This document shows positions 9,104 through 18,671 of a stretch of DNA of 46,392 nucleotides, one piece after another. This DNA comes from JALHST01 sp038316335 (GTDB lineage Bacteria; Bacteroidota; Bacteroidia; Flavobacteriales; Flavobacteriaceae). How positions within the stretch are numbered: position 1 is the stretch's first letter; each line of letters begins with the position of its first letter. Under the pieces are notes generated by a model, which was not told where the DNA came from, searched no databases, and saw only the letters and a program-made list of their open reading frames with translations. The translations under genes were made by a program, and so were the position numbers. Location: contig JBBQAM010000033.1 of NCBI GenBank assembly GCA_038316335.1, forward strand, positions 1-46,392, read 5' to 3'.

Positions 9104-10789
9104 ATGAGCGAGGCCGACAAACCGCTGAATTTTATTGAACATATTATAGAGGAGGATCTGGCAAATGGTTTTGGGAAAAAAGATCTTCGTTTTCGATTCC
9201 CTCCTGAACCGAATGGGTATCTACACATTGGGCACGCTAGTTCGATTTGTCTCAATTTCGGCCTAGGTCTTCGGTATGAAGCGCCTGTGAACTTAAGATT
9301 TGATGACACCAACCCCGTTAAGGAAGAACAGGAATATGTTGACGCAATCAAAAAGGATGTGGAGTGGTTGGGGTACACATGGGATACCGAACGGTATGCT
9401 TCTGATTATTTTCAACAATTATATGATTGGGCGGTTGTATTGATTGAAAAAGGGAAAGCCTATGTCGACAGTCAATCATCGGAAATAATGGCTGACCAAA
9501 AAGGTACGCCTACCGAACCTGGTATTGCTGGGCCCTATCGTACGCGTACGATATCAGAAAACGTAACGCTTTTTGAAGCGATGAAACGAGGGGAGTTCGC
9601 TGAAGGCTCACATGTCCTCAGGGCAAAAATAGACATGGCTTCCACGAACATGTTAATGCGTGACCCCATTATGTACCGTATTTTGCACAAGGCGCATCAC
9701 AGGACTGGTACCGATTGGTGTATTTACCCAATGTACGATTGGACGCACGGTGAGAGCGACTATATAGAACAAGTTTCCCATTCACTTTGTACGCTAGAGT
9801 TTGCTATGCACCGGGAATTATATGACTGGTTTTTAGACCAGGTTTATGACCCGCAAAAAATACGGCCAAAACAACGTGAGTTTGCAAGGAGAAACCTTAG
9901 CCATACTATCGTGAGCAAACGTAAATTATTAAAATTGGTCGAGGAAGGAAAGGTAAACGGTTGGGACGACCCAAGAATGCCTACCATTTCAGGATTACGA
10001 AGAAGAGGGTATACCCCCGAAGCGATTAAGAATTTTGCGGCGACCATTGGCATTGCAAAGCGAGAGAATTTAATCGATGTTTCATTATTGGAATTTCATG
10101 TACGGGAAGAATTAAACAAGCTGGCACCTCGTGTCATGGGAGTATTAGATCCAGTGAAAATCGTGATCATGAACTATCCCTTGGGAGAGGTTGAATGGCT
10201 TGAGGCGGAAAACAATCCTGAAAATGAGGCTGCAGGAAGCCGGCTTGTGCCTTTCAGTAGGGAAATTTATATTGAAAGGGATGATTTTATGGAGGAGGCG
10301 AATAAAAAGTTTTTCAGACTTAAACCCAATGGCGAAGTCCGTCTTAAAAATGGGTACATCATTAAGGCATTGAGTTGTGAAAAAAATAGTGACGGCAAGA
10401 TTGTCGAAATTCAATGCACGTTTGATTCTAAAAGTAAAAGCGGAAGCGGAACAGAGGAAAGCCTGCGAAAAGTAAAAGGGACATTGCATTGGGTTTCTGT
10501 TCCTCATGCCATCAAGGCCGAAGTTCGGTTGTACGATCGACTTTTTACCGATGAAAACCCAGATGCACACAAGGAAAAGGATTTTATTGACTTCATCAAT
10601 CCAGATTCCCTAAAAATTATATCAGGCTATTTAGAGCCAAGTCTTAAAAGTGCCAAAGCGGGTGATTTTTTCCAATTTCAGCGGTTGGGCTATTTTTGTG
10701 TAGATCCCGATACAACTGCAAAAAATTTGGTTTTTAATCGCACGGTCGGCTTACGGGATTCTTGGGCAAAGGTCCAGCTTAAATCATAG
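9104..10789 (+). CDS. glnS: Glutaminyl-tRNA synthetase
   Basis: This is a class I aminoacyl-tRNA synthetase of 561 residues that charges tRNA-Gln with glutamine in the cytoplasm. The length is normal for the bacterial enzyme. The HIGH signature is at residues 41-44 within RFPPEPNGYLHIGHA, and the KMSKS-like motif appears as VSKRK near 270-274. The C-terminal half is the beta-barrel anticodon-binding region, ending in a G-Y-F-C-V-D-P-D string typical of GlnRS. The N-terminal ATG gives the standard flavobacterial start. It is transcribed away from the T9SS cargo operon, and the two promoters share the 277-bp gap. Having both GlnRS and GltX (13243-14751) means that glutamine charging does not require a tRNA amidotransferase. 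Confidence 0.97.
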   Translation: MSEADKPLNFIEHIIEEDLANGFGKKDLRFRFPPEPNGYLHIGHASSICLNFGLGLRYEAPVNLRFDDTNPVKEEQEYVDAIKKDVEWLGYTWDTERYASDYFQQLYDWAVVLIEKGKAYVDSQSSEIMADQKGTPTEPGIAGPYRTRTISENVTLFEAMKRGEFAEGSHVLRAKIDMASTNMLMRDPIMYRILHKAHHRTGTDWCIYPMYDWTHGESDYIEQVSHSLCTLEFAMHRELYDWFLDQVYDPQKIRPKQREFARRNLSHTIVSKRKLLKLVEEGKVNGWDDPRMPTISGLRRRGYTPEAIKNFAATIGIAKRENLIDVSLLEFHVREELNKLAPRVMGVLDPVKIVIMNYPLGEVEWLEAENNPENEAAGSRLVPFSREIYIERDDFMEEANKKFFRLKPNGEVRLKNGYIIKALSCEKNSDGKIVEIQCTFDSKSKSGSGTEESLRKVKGTLHWVSVPHAIKAEVRLYDRLFTDENPDAHKEKDFIDFINPDSLKIISGYLEPSLKSAKAGDFFQFQRLGYFCVDPDTTAKNLVFNRTVGLRDSWAKVQLKS

Positions 10790-11172
10790 ACCAGAAATTC
10801 TCCCTAGACTGAAATATACCGATTGATATAATATTCGATTGCTGCTTTTTAGCGAATCGAAAGCCCTAATTCAAGATATGATAAGACATCTGTGACTCCA
10901 TTCACATCTTGTATGGGTCTGGTTAAATTGAATGGAACGTACACCCTTTCAATTACCTTGTCAATAGTCGCCCAGCAATAAATATTCCTACCCATCACCT
11001 CGTTTATTCAAAAAATGACCAAATCGGGTAGGTGGTATTCAATGTAGCTCAAGGTTTTTTTTGGCTTTAACAAGATATTAATATAGATTTTATGGATTTT
11101 AGTAACTTTTAGTGCAATTTTACAAATCCTAATAGATTCTTTAGGAGCGTTTTAATTTAAATATTAGAAATT
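10790..11172. other. Intergenic region, 383 bp
   Basis: There is no gene here that I can support. A weak imperfect hairpin (TTCGATT at 10834-10840 with AATCGAA at 10855-10861) follows glnS but lacks a T-run. The last 100 bases are AT-rich and include a TTTTGG ... TATAGATTTT stretch (about 11056-11093) that could be the promoter of the YtxH gene; this is weak. Confidence 0.4.
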
Positions 11173-11508
11173 ATGGCAAATGATAGTGGTAGTGTTTTGT
11201 TGGCTCTTTTAACAGGAGCTGCAATCGGGGCAGGGATAGGAATTCTTTATGCACCGGACAAAGGGGTAAAAACCCGCGAGAAAATAAAAAGCAAAGCGTT
11301 GGACGCCAGGGATGATATCTCTGAAAAGATCAACCAAGCTAAAGAGGAGCTTACAAAAACAGCCAATGTAAAAAAGGCCGATTTTGAACGTAAATTGGAA
11401 GACACTATTTCAAGTATGAGCTACAAGGCCGATGACATTATTGTTACTTTGGAAAATAAGCTTGAAGAGCTACGAAAGAAAAATGCCCAATTGCAGAAGC
11501 AAAAATAG
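11173..11508 (+). CDS. YtxH domain-containing protein
   Basis: This is a 111-residue protein. The N-terminal glycine/alanine-rich hydrophobic segment (LLALLTGAAIGAGIGILYAP, residues about 9-28) is the hallmark of the YtxH family. It is followed by DKG-x-KTRE and a long charged amphipathic helix rich in Lys/Glu (about 40-111), probably coiled coil. YtxH proteins are small envelope-associated proteins, often stress-induced, with no known enzymatic role. It is first in a tight three-gene unit: 3 bases separate it from the holin-like gene, whose end overlaps the third gene. Gene identity is clear; the function is unknown. Confidence 0.85.
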   Translation: MANDSGSVLLALLTGAAIGAGIGILYAPDKGVKTREKIKSKALDARDDISEKINQAKEELTKTANVKKADFERKLEDTISSMSYKADDIIVTLENKLEELRKKNAQLQKQK

Positions 11509-11511
11509 CCC

Positions 11512-11862
11512 ATGGCATTTGAAGAACTAAAGGACAGTATTAAGGATACAGAGCAAAGTGCACGTTCTTATCTTGAAAGTGGCAGCGATTACTATAAGTT
11601 AAAGATCTTTAAATTTTTGATGCGGGGCATCACGTCGTTTTCAAAGATCATACTTATTGGTGCCGTCGGATTTCTGGCGCTCTTTATGCTATCTTTGGCT
11701 GCCTCCTATGGTATTGGGCAAGCATTGAACAATACCTTCTATGGATTTCTTTCTGTCGGATTGTTTTATTTCCTGGTCGGAATTCTGATTTATGTGTTCC
11801 GGAACAAGTTGAATAAGCCAATTTTGCGAAAATTTTCGGAATTTTATTTTGACGAATTATGA
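11512..11862 (+). CDS. Phage holin-like (Holin-X/DUF1469-type) membrane protein
   Basis: This is a 116-residue protein. A soluble N-terminal helix (about 1-40) precedes two transmembrane segments: IILIGAVGFLALFMLSLAAS (about 47-66) and a second near 78-95 (GFLSVGLFYFLVGILIYVF). A short basic tail ends in KFSEFYFDEL. This layout matches the Holin-X/DUF1469 group of small membrane proteins. Despite the family name there is no phage context here. The three-gene arrangement with YtxH and a small DUF6327-like protein suggests a housekeeping or stress role at the inner membrane. The TGA overlaps the next gene's ATG, so translation is probably coupled. Confidence 0.75.
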   Translation: MAFEELKDSIKDTEQSARSYLESGSDYYKLKIFKFLMRGITSFSKIILIGAVGFLALFMLSLAASYGIGQALNNTFYGFLSVGLFYFLVGILIYVFRNKLNKPILRKFSEFYFDEL

Positions 11863-12074
11863 TGGCAAAGAAATACAATAGTTTTGAGGAGATAGATCAA
11901 GACCTGAAAATTTTAAGACTGAATCAGGATATTGATTTGGAAAATCTCAAATTGAATTATCATGTGGCTAGACAGAGTTTTTATCCCACTAACTTATTAG
12001 GTGGTTTTAGCGGGATTTTACAAAAAATAGTCCTTTCATTTTTAGTCAATAAAGTTTTAAAGAAATTCAAATAA
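11859..12074 (+). CDS. Small conserved protein, DUF6327-like
   Basis: This is a 71-residue protein. It starts with the charged, helical segment KKYNSFEEIDQDLKILRLNQ, continues with another helix (DLENLKLNYHVARQSFYP), and ends with a hydrophobic/basic segment (GILQKIVLSFLVNKVLKKFK). The pattern (SFEEIDxDLKILRLxxxIDLE) is one that I associate with DUF6327 of flavobacteria; the family name is from memory. The start overlaps the preceding stop (ATGATG at 11859-11864), so either of two adjacent ATGs could be used. It is last in the YtxH/holin-like operon and is followed by a clear terminator at 12095. The role is unknown. Confidence 0.75.
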   Translation: MMAKKYNSFEEIDQDLKILRLNQDIDLENLKLNYHVARQSFYPTNLLGGFSGILQKIVLSFLVNKVLKKFK

Positions 12075-12094
12075 TATCATTTTGAATGAGATAG

Positions 12095-12131
12095 AAAGCC
12101 CGGTAGCGTAGTGCGTTTCGGGCTTTTTATT
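12095..12131 (+). terminator. Intrinsic terminator after the YtxH operon
   Basis: A perfect 8-bp stem is formed by AAAGCCCG (12095-12102) and CGGGCTTT (12119-12126), with a 16-base loop and a following T-rich run (TTTTTATTTT). It lies 20 bases past the last gene's stop. On the other strand it would also end the SPFH gene's transcript, which finishes at 12154. Confidence 0.85.
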
Positions 12132-12153
12132 TTAGATTTAATTTTCCTTCAAC

Positions 12154-13083
12154 CTACTTTTCCTTCTTCTTTATGTGTGTTTTTCTCATGGCTTCCCCGA
12201 TTTGATTGCTAGCTGTAAACGAAGCGACCATGTTATTAAGCATATCACTACCTGCCTGAGGTGAATTTGGAAGGAGAATAAGATTCGTATTGGTAGCCTC
12301 TCCAATTGATTGTAACGTGTCATAATGTTGAGTCACTACAATCAGTGCAGAGGCCTCCTGTGAATTGATCCCTACTTTGTTCAAGACTTCCACTGATTCT
12401 TCTAATCCCCGCGCGATTTCACGACGTTGGTCTGCGATTCCCTGCCCTTGGAGCCGCTTGCTTTCCGCTTCAGCCTTGGCTTTTTCCACAATAAGTATAC
12501 GTGCCGCATCGCCTTCAAACTGCGCTGCTATTTTTTCCCGCTCTGACGCATTAATGCGATTCATGGCGGCCTTTACTTGGGCATCAGGATCAATATCGGT
12601 TACCAATGTTTTAATGATGTCATACCCATAATCCAACATGGCCTCTTGTAATTCTGATTTCACTGCAATCGCGATATCATCTTTTTTAACAAAGACGTCG
12701 TCGAGTTTCATTTTAGGCACTTCTGCCCGCACCACGTCGAATACATACGAAGTGATTTGCTCATGTGGATATTCTAATTTATAGAACGCCTCGTATACTT
12801 TTTCCTTGATGACCACGTATTGTACCGAAACTTTTAATTTTACAAAAACATCGTCCAAGGTTTTTGTTTCTACGATGACGTCTAATTGTTGTATTTTAAG
12901 ACCGAGTCGCGCAGCAATACGATCGAACAGGGGTATTTTCATTTGCAATCCTGAAGTTCGGATACTATGAAATTTTCCGAAGCGCTCAATAATTACCGCC
13001 GTCTGTTGCTTTACAGTAAAGAAAGATGAAAAAAGAACAATAAGTCCTAGGAATAGCAATGGAATAAGTATGAAACTGCCCAT
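12154..13083 (-). CDS. SPFH/Band 7 (stomatin-like) membrane protein
   Basis: This is a 309-residue protein. It has an N-terminal membrane segment (FILIPLLFLGLIVLFSSFF, about 4-22) followed by the SPFH domain (about 23-190). The start of that domain, VKQQTAVIIERFGKFHSIRT, and RINASEREKIAAQFEGDAAR are diagnostic. A long Ala/Glu-rich coiled-coil helix (about 180-230) and a Gly/Asn tail follow. Members scaffold membrane microdomains and modulate membrane proteases such as FtsH; the QmcA/YbbK type is closest in layout. No NfeD partner gene adjoins it. It appears to be transcribed alone between the YtxH operon and gltX. Confidence 0.92.
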   Translation of the reverse strand: MGSFILIPLLFLGLIVLFSSFFTVKQQTAVIIERFGKFHSIRTSGLQMKIPLFDRIAARLGLKIQQLDVIVETKTLDDVFVKLKVSVQYVVIKEKVYEAFYKLEYPHEQITSYVFDVVRAEVPKMKLDDVFVKKDDIAIAVKSELQEAMLDYGYDIIKTLVTDIDPDAQVKAAMNRINASEREKIAAQFEGDAARILIVEKAKAEAESKRLQGQGIADQRREIARGLEESVEVLNKVGINSQEASALIVVTQHYDTLQSIGEATNTNLILLPNSPQAGSDMLNNMVASFTASNQIGEAMRKTHIKKKEK

Positions 13084-13242
13084 GATTTTTAGTTTAATTT
13101 TGAATGATTGAATTTACAAAACACTTTATATACAGGTCGGGCTTTTAGGTAATTATTTACAAGAATCGTTGAAAGAATGGCGATTCGTATTGAACGAGGT
13201 GCGTATGAGTGCGCATATTCACGATGGGTTCCCTTTATAGTA

Positions 13243-14751
13243 CTATCGAATGAACGCAACCGCATTTTGAATTCGTAATAAGGTCTCTGCCTTTCCGATC
13301 GTGGCCATAATATCGAATAAATGGGCCCCTTTCATTTCTCCGACAATTACCAAACGCATTGGGGGCATCACTTTTCCATAGGAAAGATCTTGATCGGAAA
13401 TACACTCATTTATGAGACTTTCAATGGTTTGTGGTGTAAACGTATCACAATCCTGAAGGCGAAGTGCCAATTGCTGCATAATTTCAGAGGTGCCTTGCTT
13501 CCAGTGTTTTTTAACGGCTATGGCATCATAGGCTTTGGGTGCCTCAAAAAAATACGCTCCAAGCTCCCATAGGTCCGAAACAAAGGTCGCCCGTTCTTTT
13601 ATAAGGGAAATGACCGCCTCGACATACGAGGCTCTTTTTTGGTCGAATCCAGGGACTTTTTCTTGCACGATGGGCATAAATAAGCGGGCCAATTCTGTAG
13701 CAGTTTTCTGCTGTAAATAATGTTGATTATACCATTTGGTTTTGTCTGGATCAAAGCGTGCCCCTGATTTGTGAACCCGTTCTAAAGAGAAGGCTTGTAT
13801 CAGCTCATCGAGACTAAAAAACTCTTGTTCTGTGCCTGGGTTCCATCCCAATAAAGCCAAAAAGTTGATTACTGCCTCTGGAAAATACCCCGATTCACGA
13901 TACCCGATAGATTCGTTCCAAGACAACGGAAATACAGGAAAGCCCAATTTCTCTCCATCACGCTTGCTTAATTTTCCGTTCCCAGCAGGTTTTAGAATTA
14001 GCGGCAAATGAGCAAATTCAGGTGCGTCCCAACCAAAGGCCGTATAGAGTTGCTGATGAAGTGCCAAAGAGGGCAACCATTCTTCACCTCTGATGACATG
14101 GGTAATTTTCATAAGATGGTCGTCAACAATGTTCGCCAAATGATAGGTGGGCATTCCATCGCTTTTAAACAAGACTTTATCGTCTAACAGGTTTGTATCG
14201 ATTTCAATGTCTCCCCGTATAAGATCCTTAAGGTGCAATTTTTCATCTTGAGGAGTCAAAAAGCGTATAACATAATCGGCATTGTCCGCTAATTTTCTTG
14301 TTACCTCCCCCGGCGACATGGCAAGTGAATTCATCAATTTCAGACGATTGTGCCAATTGTAAATAAAGGTCTTGCCATGGGCTTCATGTTCTTTTCTATG
14401 AAAATCAAGTTGTGCATTAGTGTCAAAAGCATAGTACGCTTTTCCCTTTTTCACCAAGTCAAGTGCAAATTCTTGGTACAGTTGCTTGCGTTCACTTTGA
14501 CGGTAAGGGCCAACCCCTTTTTCCTTACCAGGACCCTCGTCGTATGGAATGCCACACCATTGTAGCGCTTCAATGATATATTGTTCGGCTCCTTCGACAA
14601 AGCGATTCTGGTCGGTATCCTCGATTCTAAGAATAAATTCCCCACCATGCTTCTTTGCGAACAGAAAATTGAACAGTGCAGTCCGAACGCCACCTATGTG
14701 TAAGGGCCCGGTAGGGCTAGGGGCAAAACGAACACGAACTTTATGTGACAT
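13243..14751 (-). CDS. gltX: Glutamyl-tRNA synthetase
   Basis: This is a class I synthetase of 502 residues that attaches glutamate to tRNA-Glu. The ATP-binding HIGH-type motif is in APSPTGPLHIGGVRTALFNF (residues 10-29), and the KMSKS-type motif is GKLSKRDG near residue 260. RIEDTDQNR near residue 43 is the classic glutamate-site region. The C-terminal all-helical anticodon domain ends the protein. The length fits the bacterial discriminating type. A TATATTTG -7 element lies about 18 bases upstream of the ATG (14769-14776). Nothing suggests an operon partner. Confidence 0.97.
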   Translation of the reverse strand: MSHKVRVRFAPSPTGPLHIGGVRTALFNFLFAKKHGGEFILRIEDTDQNRFVEGAEQYIIEALQWCGIPYDEGPGKEKGVGPYRQSERKQLYQEFALDLVKKGKAYYAFDTNAQLDFHRKEHEAHGKTFIYNWHNRLKLMNSLAMSPGEVTRKLADNADYVIRFLTPQDEKLHLKDLIRGDIEIDTNLLDDKVLFKSDGMPTYHLANIVDDHLMKITHVIRGEEWLPSLALHQQLYTAFGWDAPEFAHLPLILKPAGNGKLSKRDGEKLGFPVFPLSWNESIGYRESGYFPEAVINFLALLGWNPGTEQEFFSLDELIQAFSLERVHKSGARFDPDKTKWYNQHYLQQKTATELARLFMPIVQEKVPGFDQKRASYVEAVISLIKERATFVSDLWELGAYFFEAPKAYDAIAVKKHWKQGTSEIMQQLALRLQDCDTFTPQTIESLINECISDQDLSYGKVMPPMRLVIVGEMKGAHLFDIMATIGKAETLLRIQNAVAFIR

Positions 14752-15221
14752 ATGCTTGAATTAAAGTTCAAATATACACAAAGCCAGCATTTCAAGGTCA
14801 GAAGGGTTTTATTTCCGGCAGGATTCTTTTCTTCATAACATGAAACAATGCCCGTGGGTGCAAGCTCAATACTATAGATGCCGGATAGTCATAGGGCGTT
14901 AGAAGTGAAATAGCGTGTTATTCTAAAAGTCGATTGTTCATGGAAGATTTGTATTGGTGATCACCATTATCCCTTGGCTTATCAAGAAAAATGCGTCTAA
15001 TGCAATGGTGGTTTTTTCAGGAATGCTTTTCTCGGACTCGTTCGTAACGCCGGAAGCAAGTATTTGGCACATTTGGCCGTATTTCTCAATGTAACGGTGG
15101 TTTTGTGTAAAAGGAAGTAAATACCGCGAAGTACTTTAAATCTTACATCATATACCTTTTAACAGGATTTTGACGCCTATGTTTCCAACAACCAGTATCT
15201 TGCTATTAAATAGAACGTATT
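14752..15221. other. Divergent intergenic region, 470 bp
   Basis: It separates gltX (minus) from the DUF4175 gene (plus). Apart from the gltX -7 element at 14769-14776 I see no gene, no repeat and no structured RNA. No exact TAnnTTTG element was spotted immediately before the DUF4175 start. Confidence 0.5.
14769..14776 (-). promoter_or_regulatory. gltX promoter -7 element
   Basis: The minus-strand sequence TATATTTG matches the Bacteroidota -7 consensus TAnnTTTG. A TTG about 16 bases upstream (minus strand of 14793-14795) is a possible -33 element. Transcription would start about 10 bases before the gltX ATG. Confidence 0.6.
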
Positions 15222-18200
15222 TTGAAGCAGTATGATAACATATTAAGCAAGCTAAGCCTTTTTTCGCGAAAGTACTACACGAAAATGCTCGTAAAAGGGG
15301 CGTTGCTTTTCTTTGTTTTGGGCTTGTTGTGCTTTTTTCTGATTTTGGGTTTGGAGTATGTATTATGGCTTAATTCTTGGGGCCGCTTCCTGTTGTTGTT
15401 GACGTTTTTGGGCGTTGCCTCCTATTTGCTGATTAACTTCATCCTCAAACCCCTATTTTATCTTTTTAAGATTAAAAATGGCATCAGCAATAAGCAGGCA
15501 TCTTTGCTAATTGGGGAACATTTTCCTGAAATAGATGATAAGCTTTATAATTTATTGGATTTGGCAGAGGACAATCGGCGTTCGGAGCTCTTAGTTGCCA
15601 GCATTGAACAACGATCGGAAAAGTTGGCGCCAATTCCGTTTACCAAGGCCATTGATTTTGGTGAAAGCCTCAAATATGCGCGATATATGGCAATACCCTT
15701 ATTGATTTTCATTGCTATATGGATGTCCGGAAACTTGAAAACCTTTATGGGCTCTTATGATCGGGTTGTAAATTACCGAATGGCGTATGTCCCCCCAGCT
15801 CCTTTTTCATTTGAATTGCTGTCAAAAAGCCTCAATGTATTTGATAATCAAAGCTATACAGTTGAGATGAAAATTAACGGGAAGGTACGACCCAAGGATG
15901 TGTTCTTGAATGTTAATGGTGCTGATTTTATTTTACAGGAACAGGACGGCGTATACAAATACACATTCTCCCCACCTTTTAAAAGTGTTGATTTCTATTT
16001 TAGGGCAAACGGTATAAATTCGACGAAATTTTACTTAAACGTCCTTGCGACGCCCGCAATACAGAATTTCGAACTTGTGCTCGACTATCCAAAATATATC
16101 AATAGGCCTTCAGAGGTCATTCAAAGTACTGGAAATGCCATTTTCCCTGAAGGTACCCGGGTCACTTGGAAAATCGAAGGGGAGAACACCAGAAAGATTG
16201 AATTGGCGACAAGCGATACCGTATTAGAATTTTCAAAGGAAAATGGCGGATTCAAACTATCTAAACGAATATTTTCCGATTTCCCATATCAAATTTCTAC
16301 ATCGAATGAAAATGTAAATGGGTATGAAAAGCTTGATTATAAACTGGGAATTGTAAAGGACTCTTATCCAAACATACGCGTCAATCAGGTGTTAGATTCA
16401 ATCGATCCGAATGTTTCCTATTACGTTGGCGAAGTCTCCGATGATTATAAAGTAACCAGTGTTCGACTTGTCTGTTATTCTGAACGAGATATGAATAACC
16501 AACAGATGATAAACATTGCAAACCCTGCGGATAATTTTCACCAATTTTATTATACGTTCCCTTCTGGCCTTAAACTAACGGTTGGAGAAGCCTATAGTTT
16601 TTATTTTGAGGCAATCGACAACGATGCAATCCACAATGGAAAACATACTAAATCAAGGATATTTTCAACTTCCCTTTTAAACGAGGACGAACTTCGTAAT
16701 AGGGATCTTGACTTTCAAGAGTCTATCATTGGCGAAATGGACCGCTCTCTTTTAAAACTGAAGGAACAAAAGGAGGCCTTGGAAGAAATTAATACTGGGC
16801 AAAAGGAAAAAAGCCAATTGAATTTCAACGACCAGAATCAAATTAGTGATTTTCTTAAGAAACAACGCCAACAAGAAAATCTAATGAAAAGATTTAGCAA
16901 GGAATTATCGGAAAACCTTGATAAAGACATAAAGGACGAGGATAAAAACGCGTTACTCAAAGAACGCTTGGAGCGTCAGGAAATCGAAGCCGAAAAGAAC
17001 CAAAAACTTTTGGAAGAACTGAACAAAGTTGCTGCAAAGATTGATAAGGAAGAACTTGCTAGACGCCTAGAGGAGCTCGGCAAAACGCAACAGAACAGGG
17101 AACGCAACCTCGAACAGTTGTTGGAGCTTACCAAACGATACTATGTTACTGAAAAAGTAGCTCAACTAGCTAGGGATTTGGAAAAACTTGCCGAGAAGGA
17201 GGCTATTTTGTCTGAACTTAAAATCGGTAAGGATTTTTCGAATAAAGAACAGGAAAAAATAAATGACAAGTTCAAGGAAATTGCCAAGGAAATGGAAGAA
17301 GTTGCAAAGGACAATGCAGCCTTGAAAAAACCTTTGGCTATTGAAATCGATACGGATAAATCAGATAGTGTCAAACAGGACCACGAGGACGCCTTGGAAG
17401 AGATAAATAAACATCAAGGGAATGAATCGTCTTCCAATTTCAACGACAAGCAGGAGACTGCCGATAAGGCCAAACAAAAGCAAAAATCGGCAGCCCAAAA
17501 GATGAATGAAATCAGTGAACAGTTAAAAAAGGCGGCCTCTTCTGGCAGCAATTCTGAAGAAGCGGAAGATGCAGAAATGTTGCGTCAAATCTTGGACAAT
17601 TTGGTTATTTTTTCATTTAAACAAGAAAAGTTGTTTAGTGACTTGGATGAAACCGATCCCGATGTATCCCAATTTTCAAGCGATATTAGGGAGCAACAGG
17701 AATTGCGTAATTTATTCGAACACGTCGATGATAGTCTCTTTTCACTTTCGCTACGGCGCGCAGAACTTTCCGAGTTTGTCAATGAGCAGATTACGGAGGT
17801 ATATTATAACATCGATAAATCACTGGAAAGCAATGCTGAGGGACAAATTTATCAGGCCATTTCGTATCAAAAATATGTTTTGAACGCCTCCAATGCCTTG
17901 GCTGATTTTCTGGCCGATATTCTTGACAACATGCAACAGAACATGCAAATGGGGAAAGGTCAGGGAGGAGGCGATTTTCAATTACCGGACATCATTCAAG
18001 GACAGGGCGAGTTGAAGGAAAAAATGAACGGCATGGGAAAAACGGGCAAAGGCAGTCAAGGAGGCGAAAATGGAGAGGACCAAAAAGGCAGTAAAGGTGA
18101 AGGAGAGAAGGGTGCTGAAGGTGGAAAGGAAGGCCAAACTGATAGTAATGGAGAAAATGGCAAGGGTAACCAGGAAGAGGGCAAACAAGGCCAGGGAAGT

Positions 18201-18671
18201 TCCGGAAAGCAGGGAATGGGAAATGGCGAATTGTCGGAAGAGGAATTAAAGGAAATATTTGAAATCTACAAAACGCAACAAATGCTTCGGGAGCAGCTTG
18301 AAAACCAATTGCAGGACATGATAGAGGCAAGTGACCGTAATTTAGGGAAAAAGCTGCTACAGCAAATGGAGAATTTTGAAAATGACCTACTTCAGAATGG
18401 TATCACTCAACAAAACATCGCTAAAATTAATACCATCCAATATCAACTTCTTAAACTGGAAAATGCCACGTTAGAACAGGGCCGAAAGCCGCAACGACAG
18501 AGCAACGTCAACAGGGATGGTTTTCAGAACCCGATAATCACAAAACCTTTGTTATTAGATAATTATCGAAATGAAATTGAGATTTTGAATAGACAAGCAT
18601 TACCTTTGCGCCAAAAATACCAAAACAAGGTAAAGGAGTATTTCAAGAGCGATGATCGACTTCCATATTGA
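15222..18671 (+). CDS. DUF4175 family membrane protein
   Basis: This is a 1149-residue protein. Two N-terminal transmembrane helices (about 23-50 and 54-76) and a third near 152-169 (MAIPLLIFIAIWMSG) anchor a large extracytoplasmic region. Residues about 520-860 are strongly coiled-coil (Lys/Glu/Gln-rich). A Gly/Glu/Lys/Gln low-complexity stretch covers about 905-1015 (QGGENGEDQKGSKGEGEKG). This matches the DUF4175 family, found widely in Bacteroidota beside ybeY and mnmG; its function is not established. The start must be the TTG at 15222: an in-frame stop lies at 15207 and the next ATG would remove 21 residues that look conserved in the family (LSLFSRKYYTKMLVKG). The last 20 bases overlap ybeY, so the genes are probably coupled. 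Confidence 0.85.
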   Translation: MKQYDNILSKLSLFSRKYYTKMLVKGALLFFVLGLLCFFLILGLEYVLWLNSWGRFLLLLTFLGVASYLLINFILKPLFYLFKIKNGISNKQASLLIGEHFPEIDDKLYNLLDLAEDNRRSELLVASIEQRSEKLAPIPFTKAIDFGESLKYARYMAIPLLIFIAIWMSGNLKTFMGSYDRVVNYRMAYVPPAPFSFELLSKSLNVFDNQSYTVEMKINGKVRPKDVFLNVNGADFILQEQDGVYKYTFSPPFKSVDFYFRANGINSTKFYLNVLATPAIQNFELVLDYPKYINRPSEVIQSTGNAIFPEGTRVTWKIEGENTRKIELATSDTVLEFSKENGGFKLSKRIFSDFPYQISTSNENVNGYEKLDYKLGIVKDSYPNIRVNQVLDSIDPNVSYYVGEVSDDYKVTSVRLVCYSERDMNNQQMINIANPADNFHQFYYTFPSGLKLTVGEAYSFYFEAIDNDAIHNGKHTKSRIFSTSLLNEDELRNRDLDFQESIIGEMDRSLLKLKEQKEALEEINTGQKEKSQLNFNDQNQISDFLKKQRQQENLMKRFSKELSENLDKDIKDEDKNALLKERLERQEIEAEKNQKLLEELNKVAAKIDKEELARRLEELGKTQQNRERNLEQLLELTKRYYVTEKVAQLARDLEKLAEKEAILSELKIGKDFSNKEQEKINDKFKEIAKEMEEVAKDNAALKKPLAIEIDTDKSDSVKQDHEDALEEINKHQGNESSSNFNDKQETADKAKQKQKSAAQKMNEISEQLKKAASSGSNSEEAEDAEMLRQILDNLVIFSFKQEKLFSDLDETDPDVSQFSSDIREQQELRNLFEHVDDSLFSLSLRRAELSEFVNEQITEVYYNIDKSLESNAEGQIYQAISYQKYVLNASNALADFLADILDNMQQNMQMGKGQGGGDFQLPDIIQGQGELKEKMNGMGKTGKGSQGGENGEDQKGSKGEGEKGAEGGKEGQTDSNGENGKGNQEEGKQGQGSSGKQGMGNGELSEEELKEIFEIYKTQQMLREQLENQLQDMIEASDRNLGKKLLQQMENFENDLLQNGITQQNIAKINTIQYQLLKLENATLEQGRKPQRQSNVNRDGFQNPIITKPLLLDNYRNEIEILNRQALPLRQKYQNKVKEYFKSDDRLPY

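Noticed and set aside
11512..11862. Prophage remnant suggested by the holin-like gene
   Set aside because: There are no phage structural, lysis or integrase genes nearby. The family occurs in ordinary flavobacterial operons.
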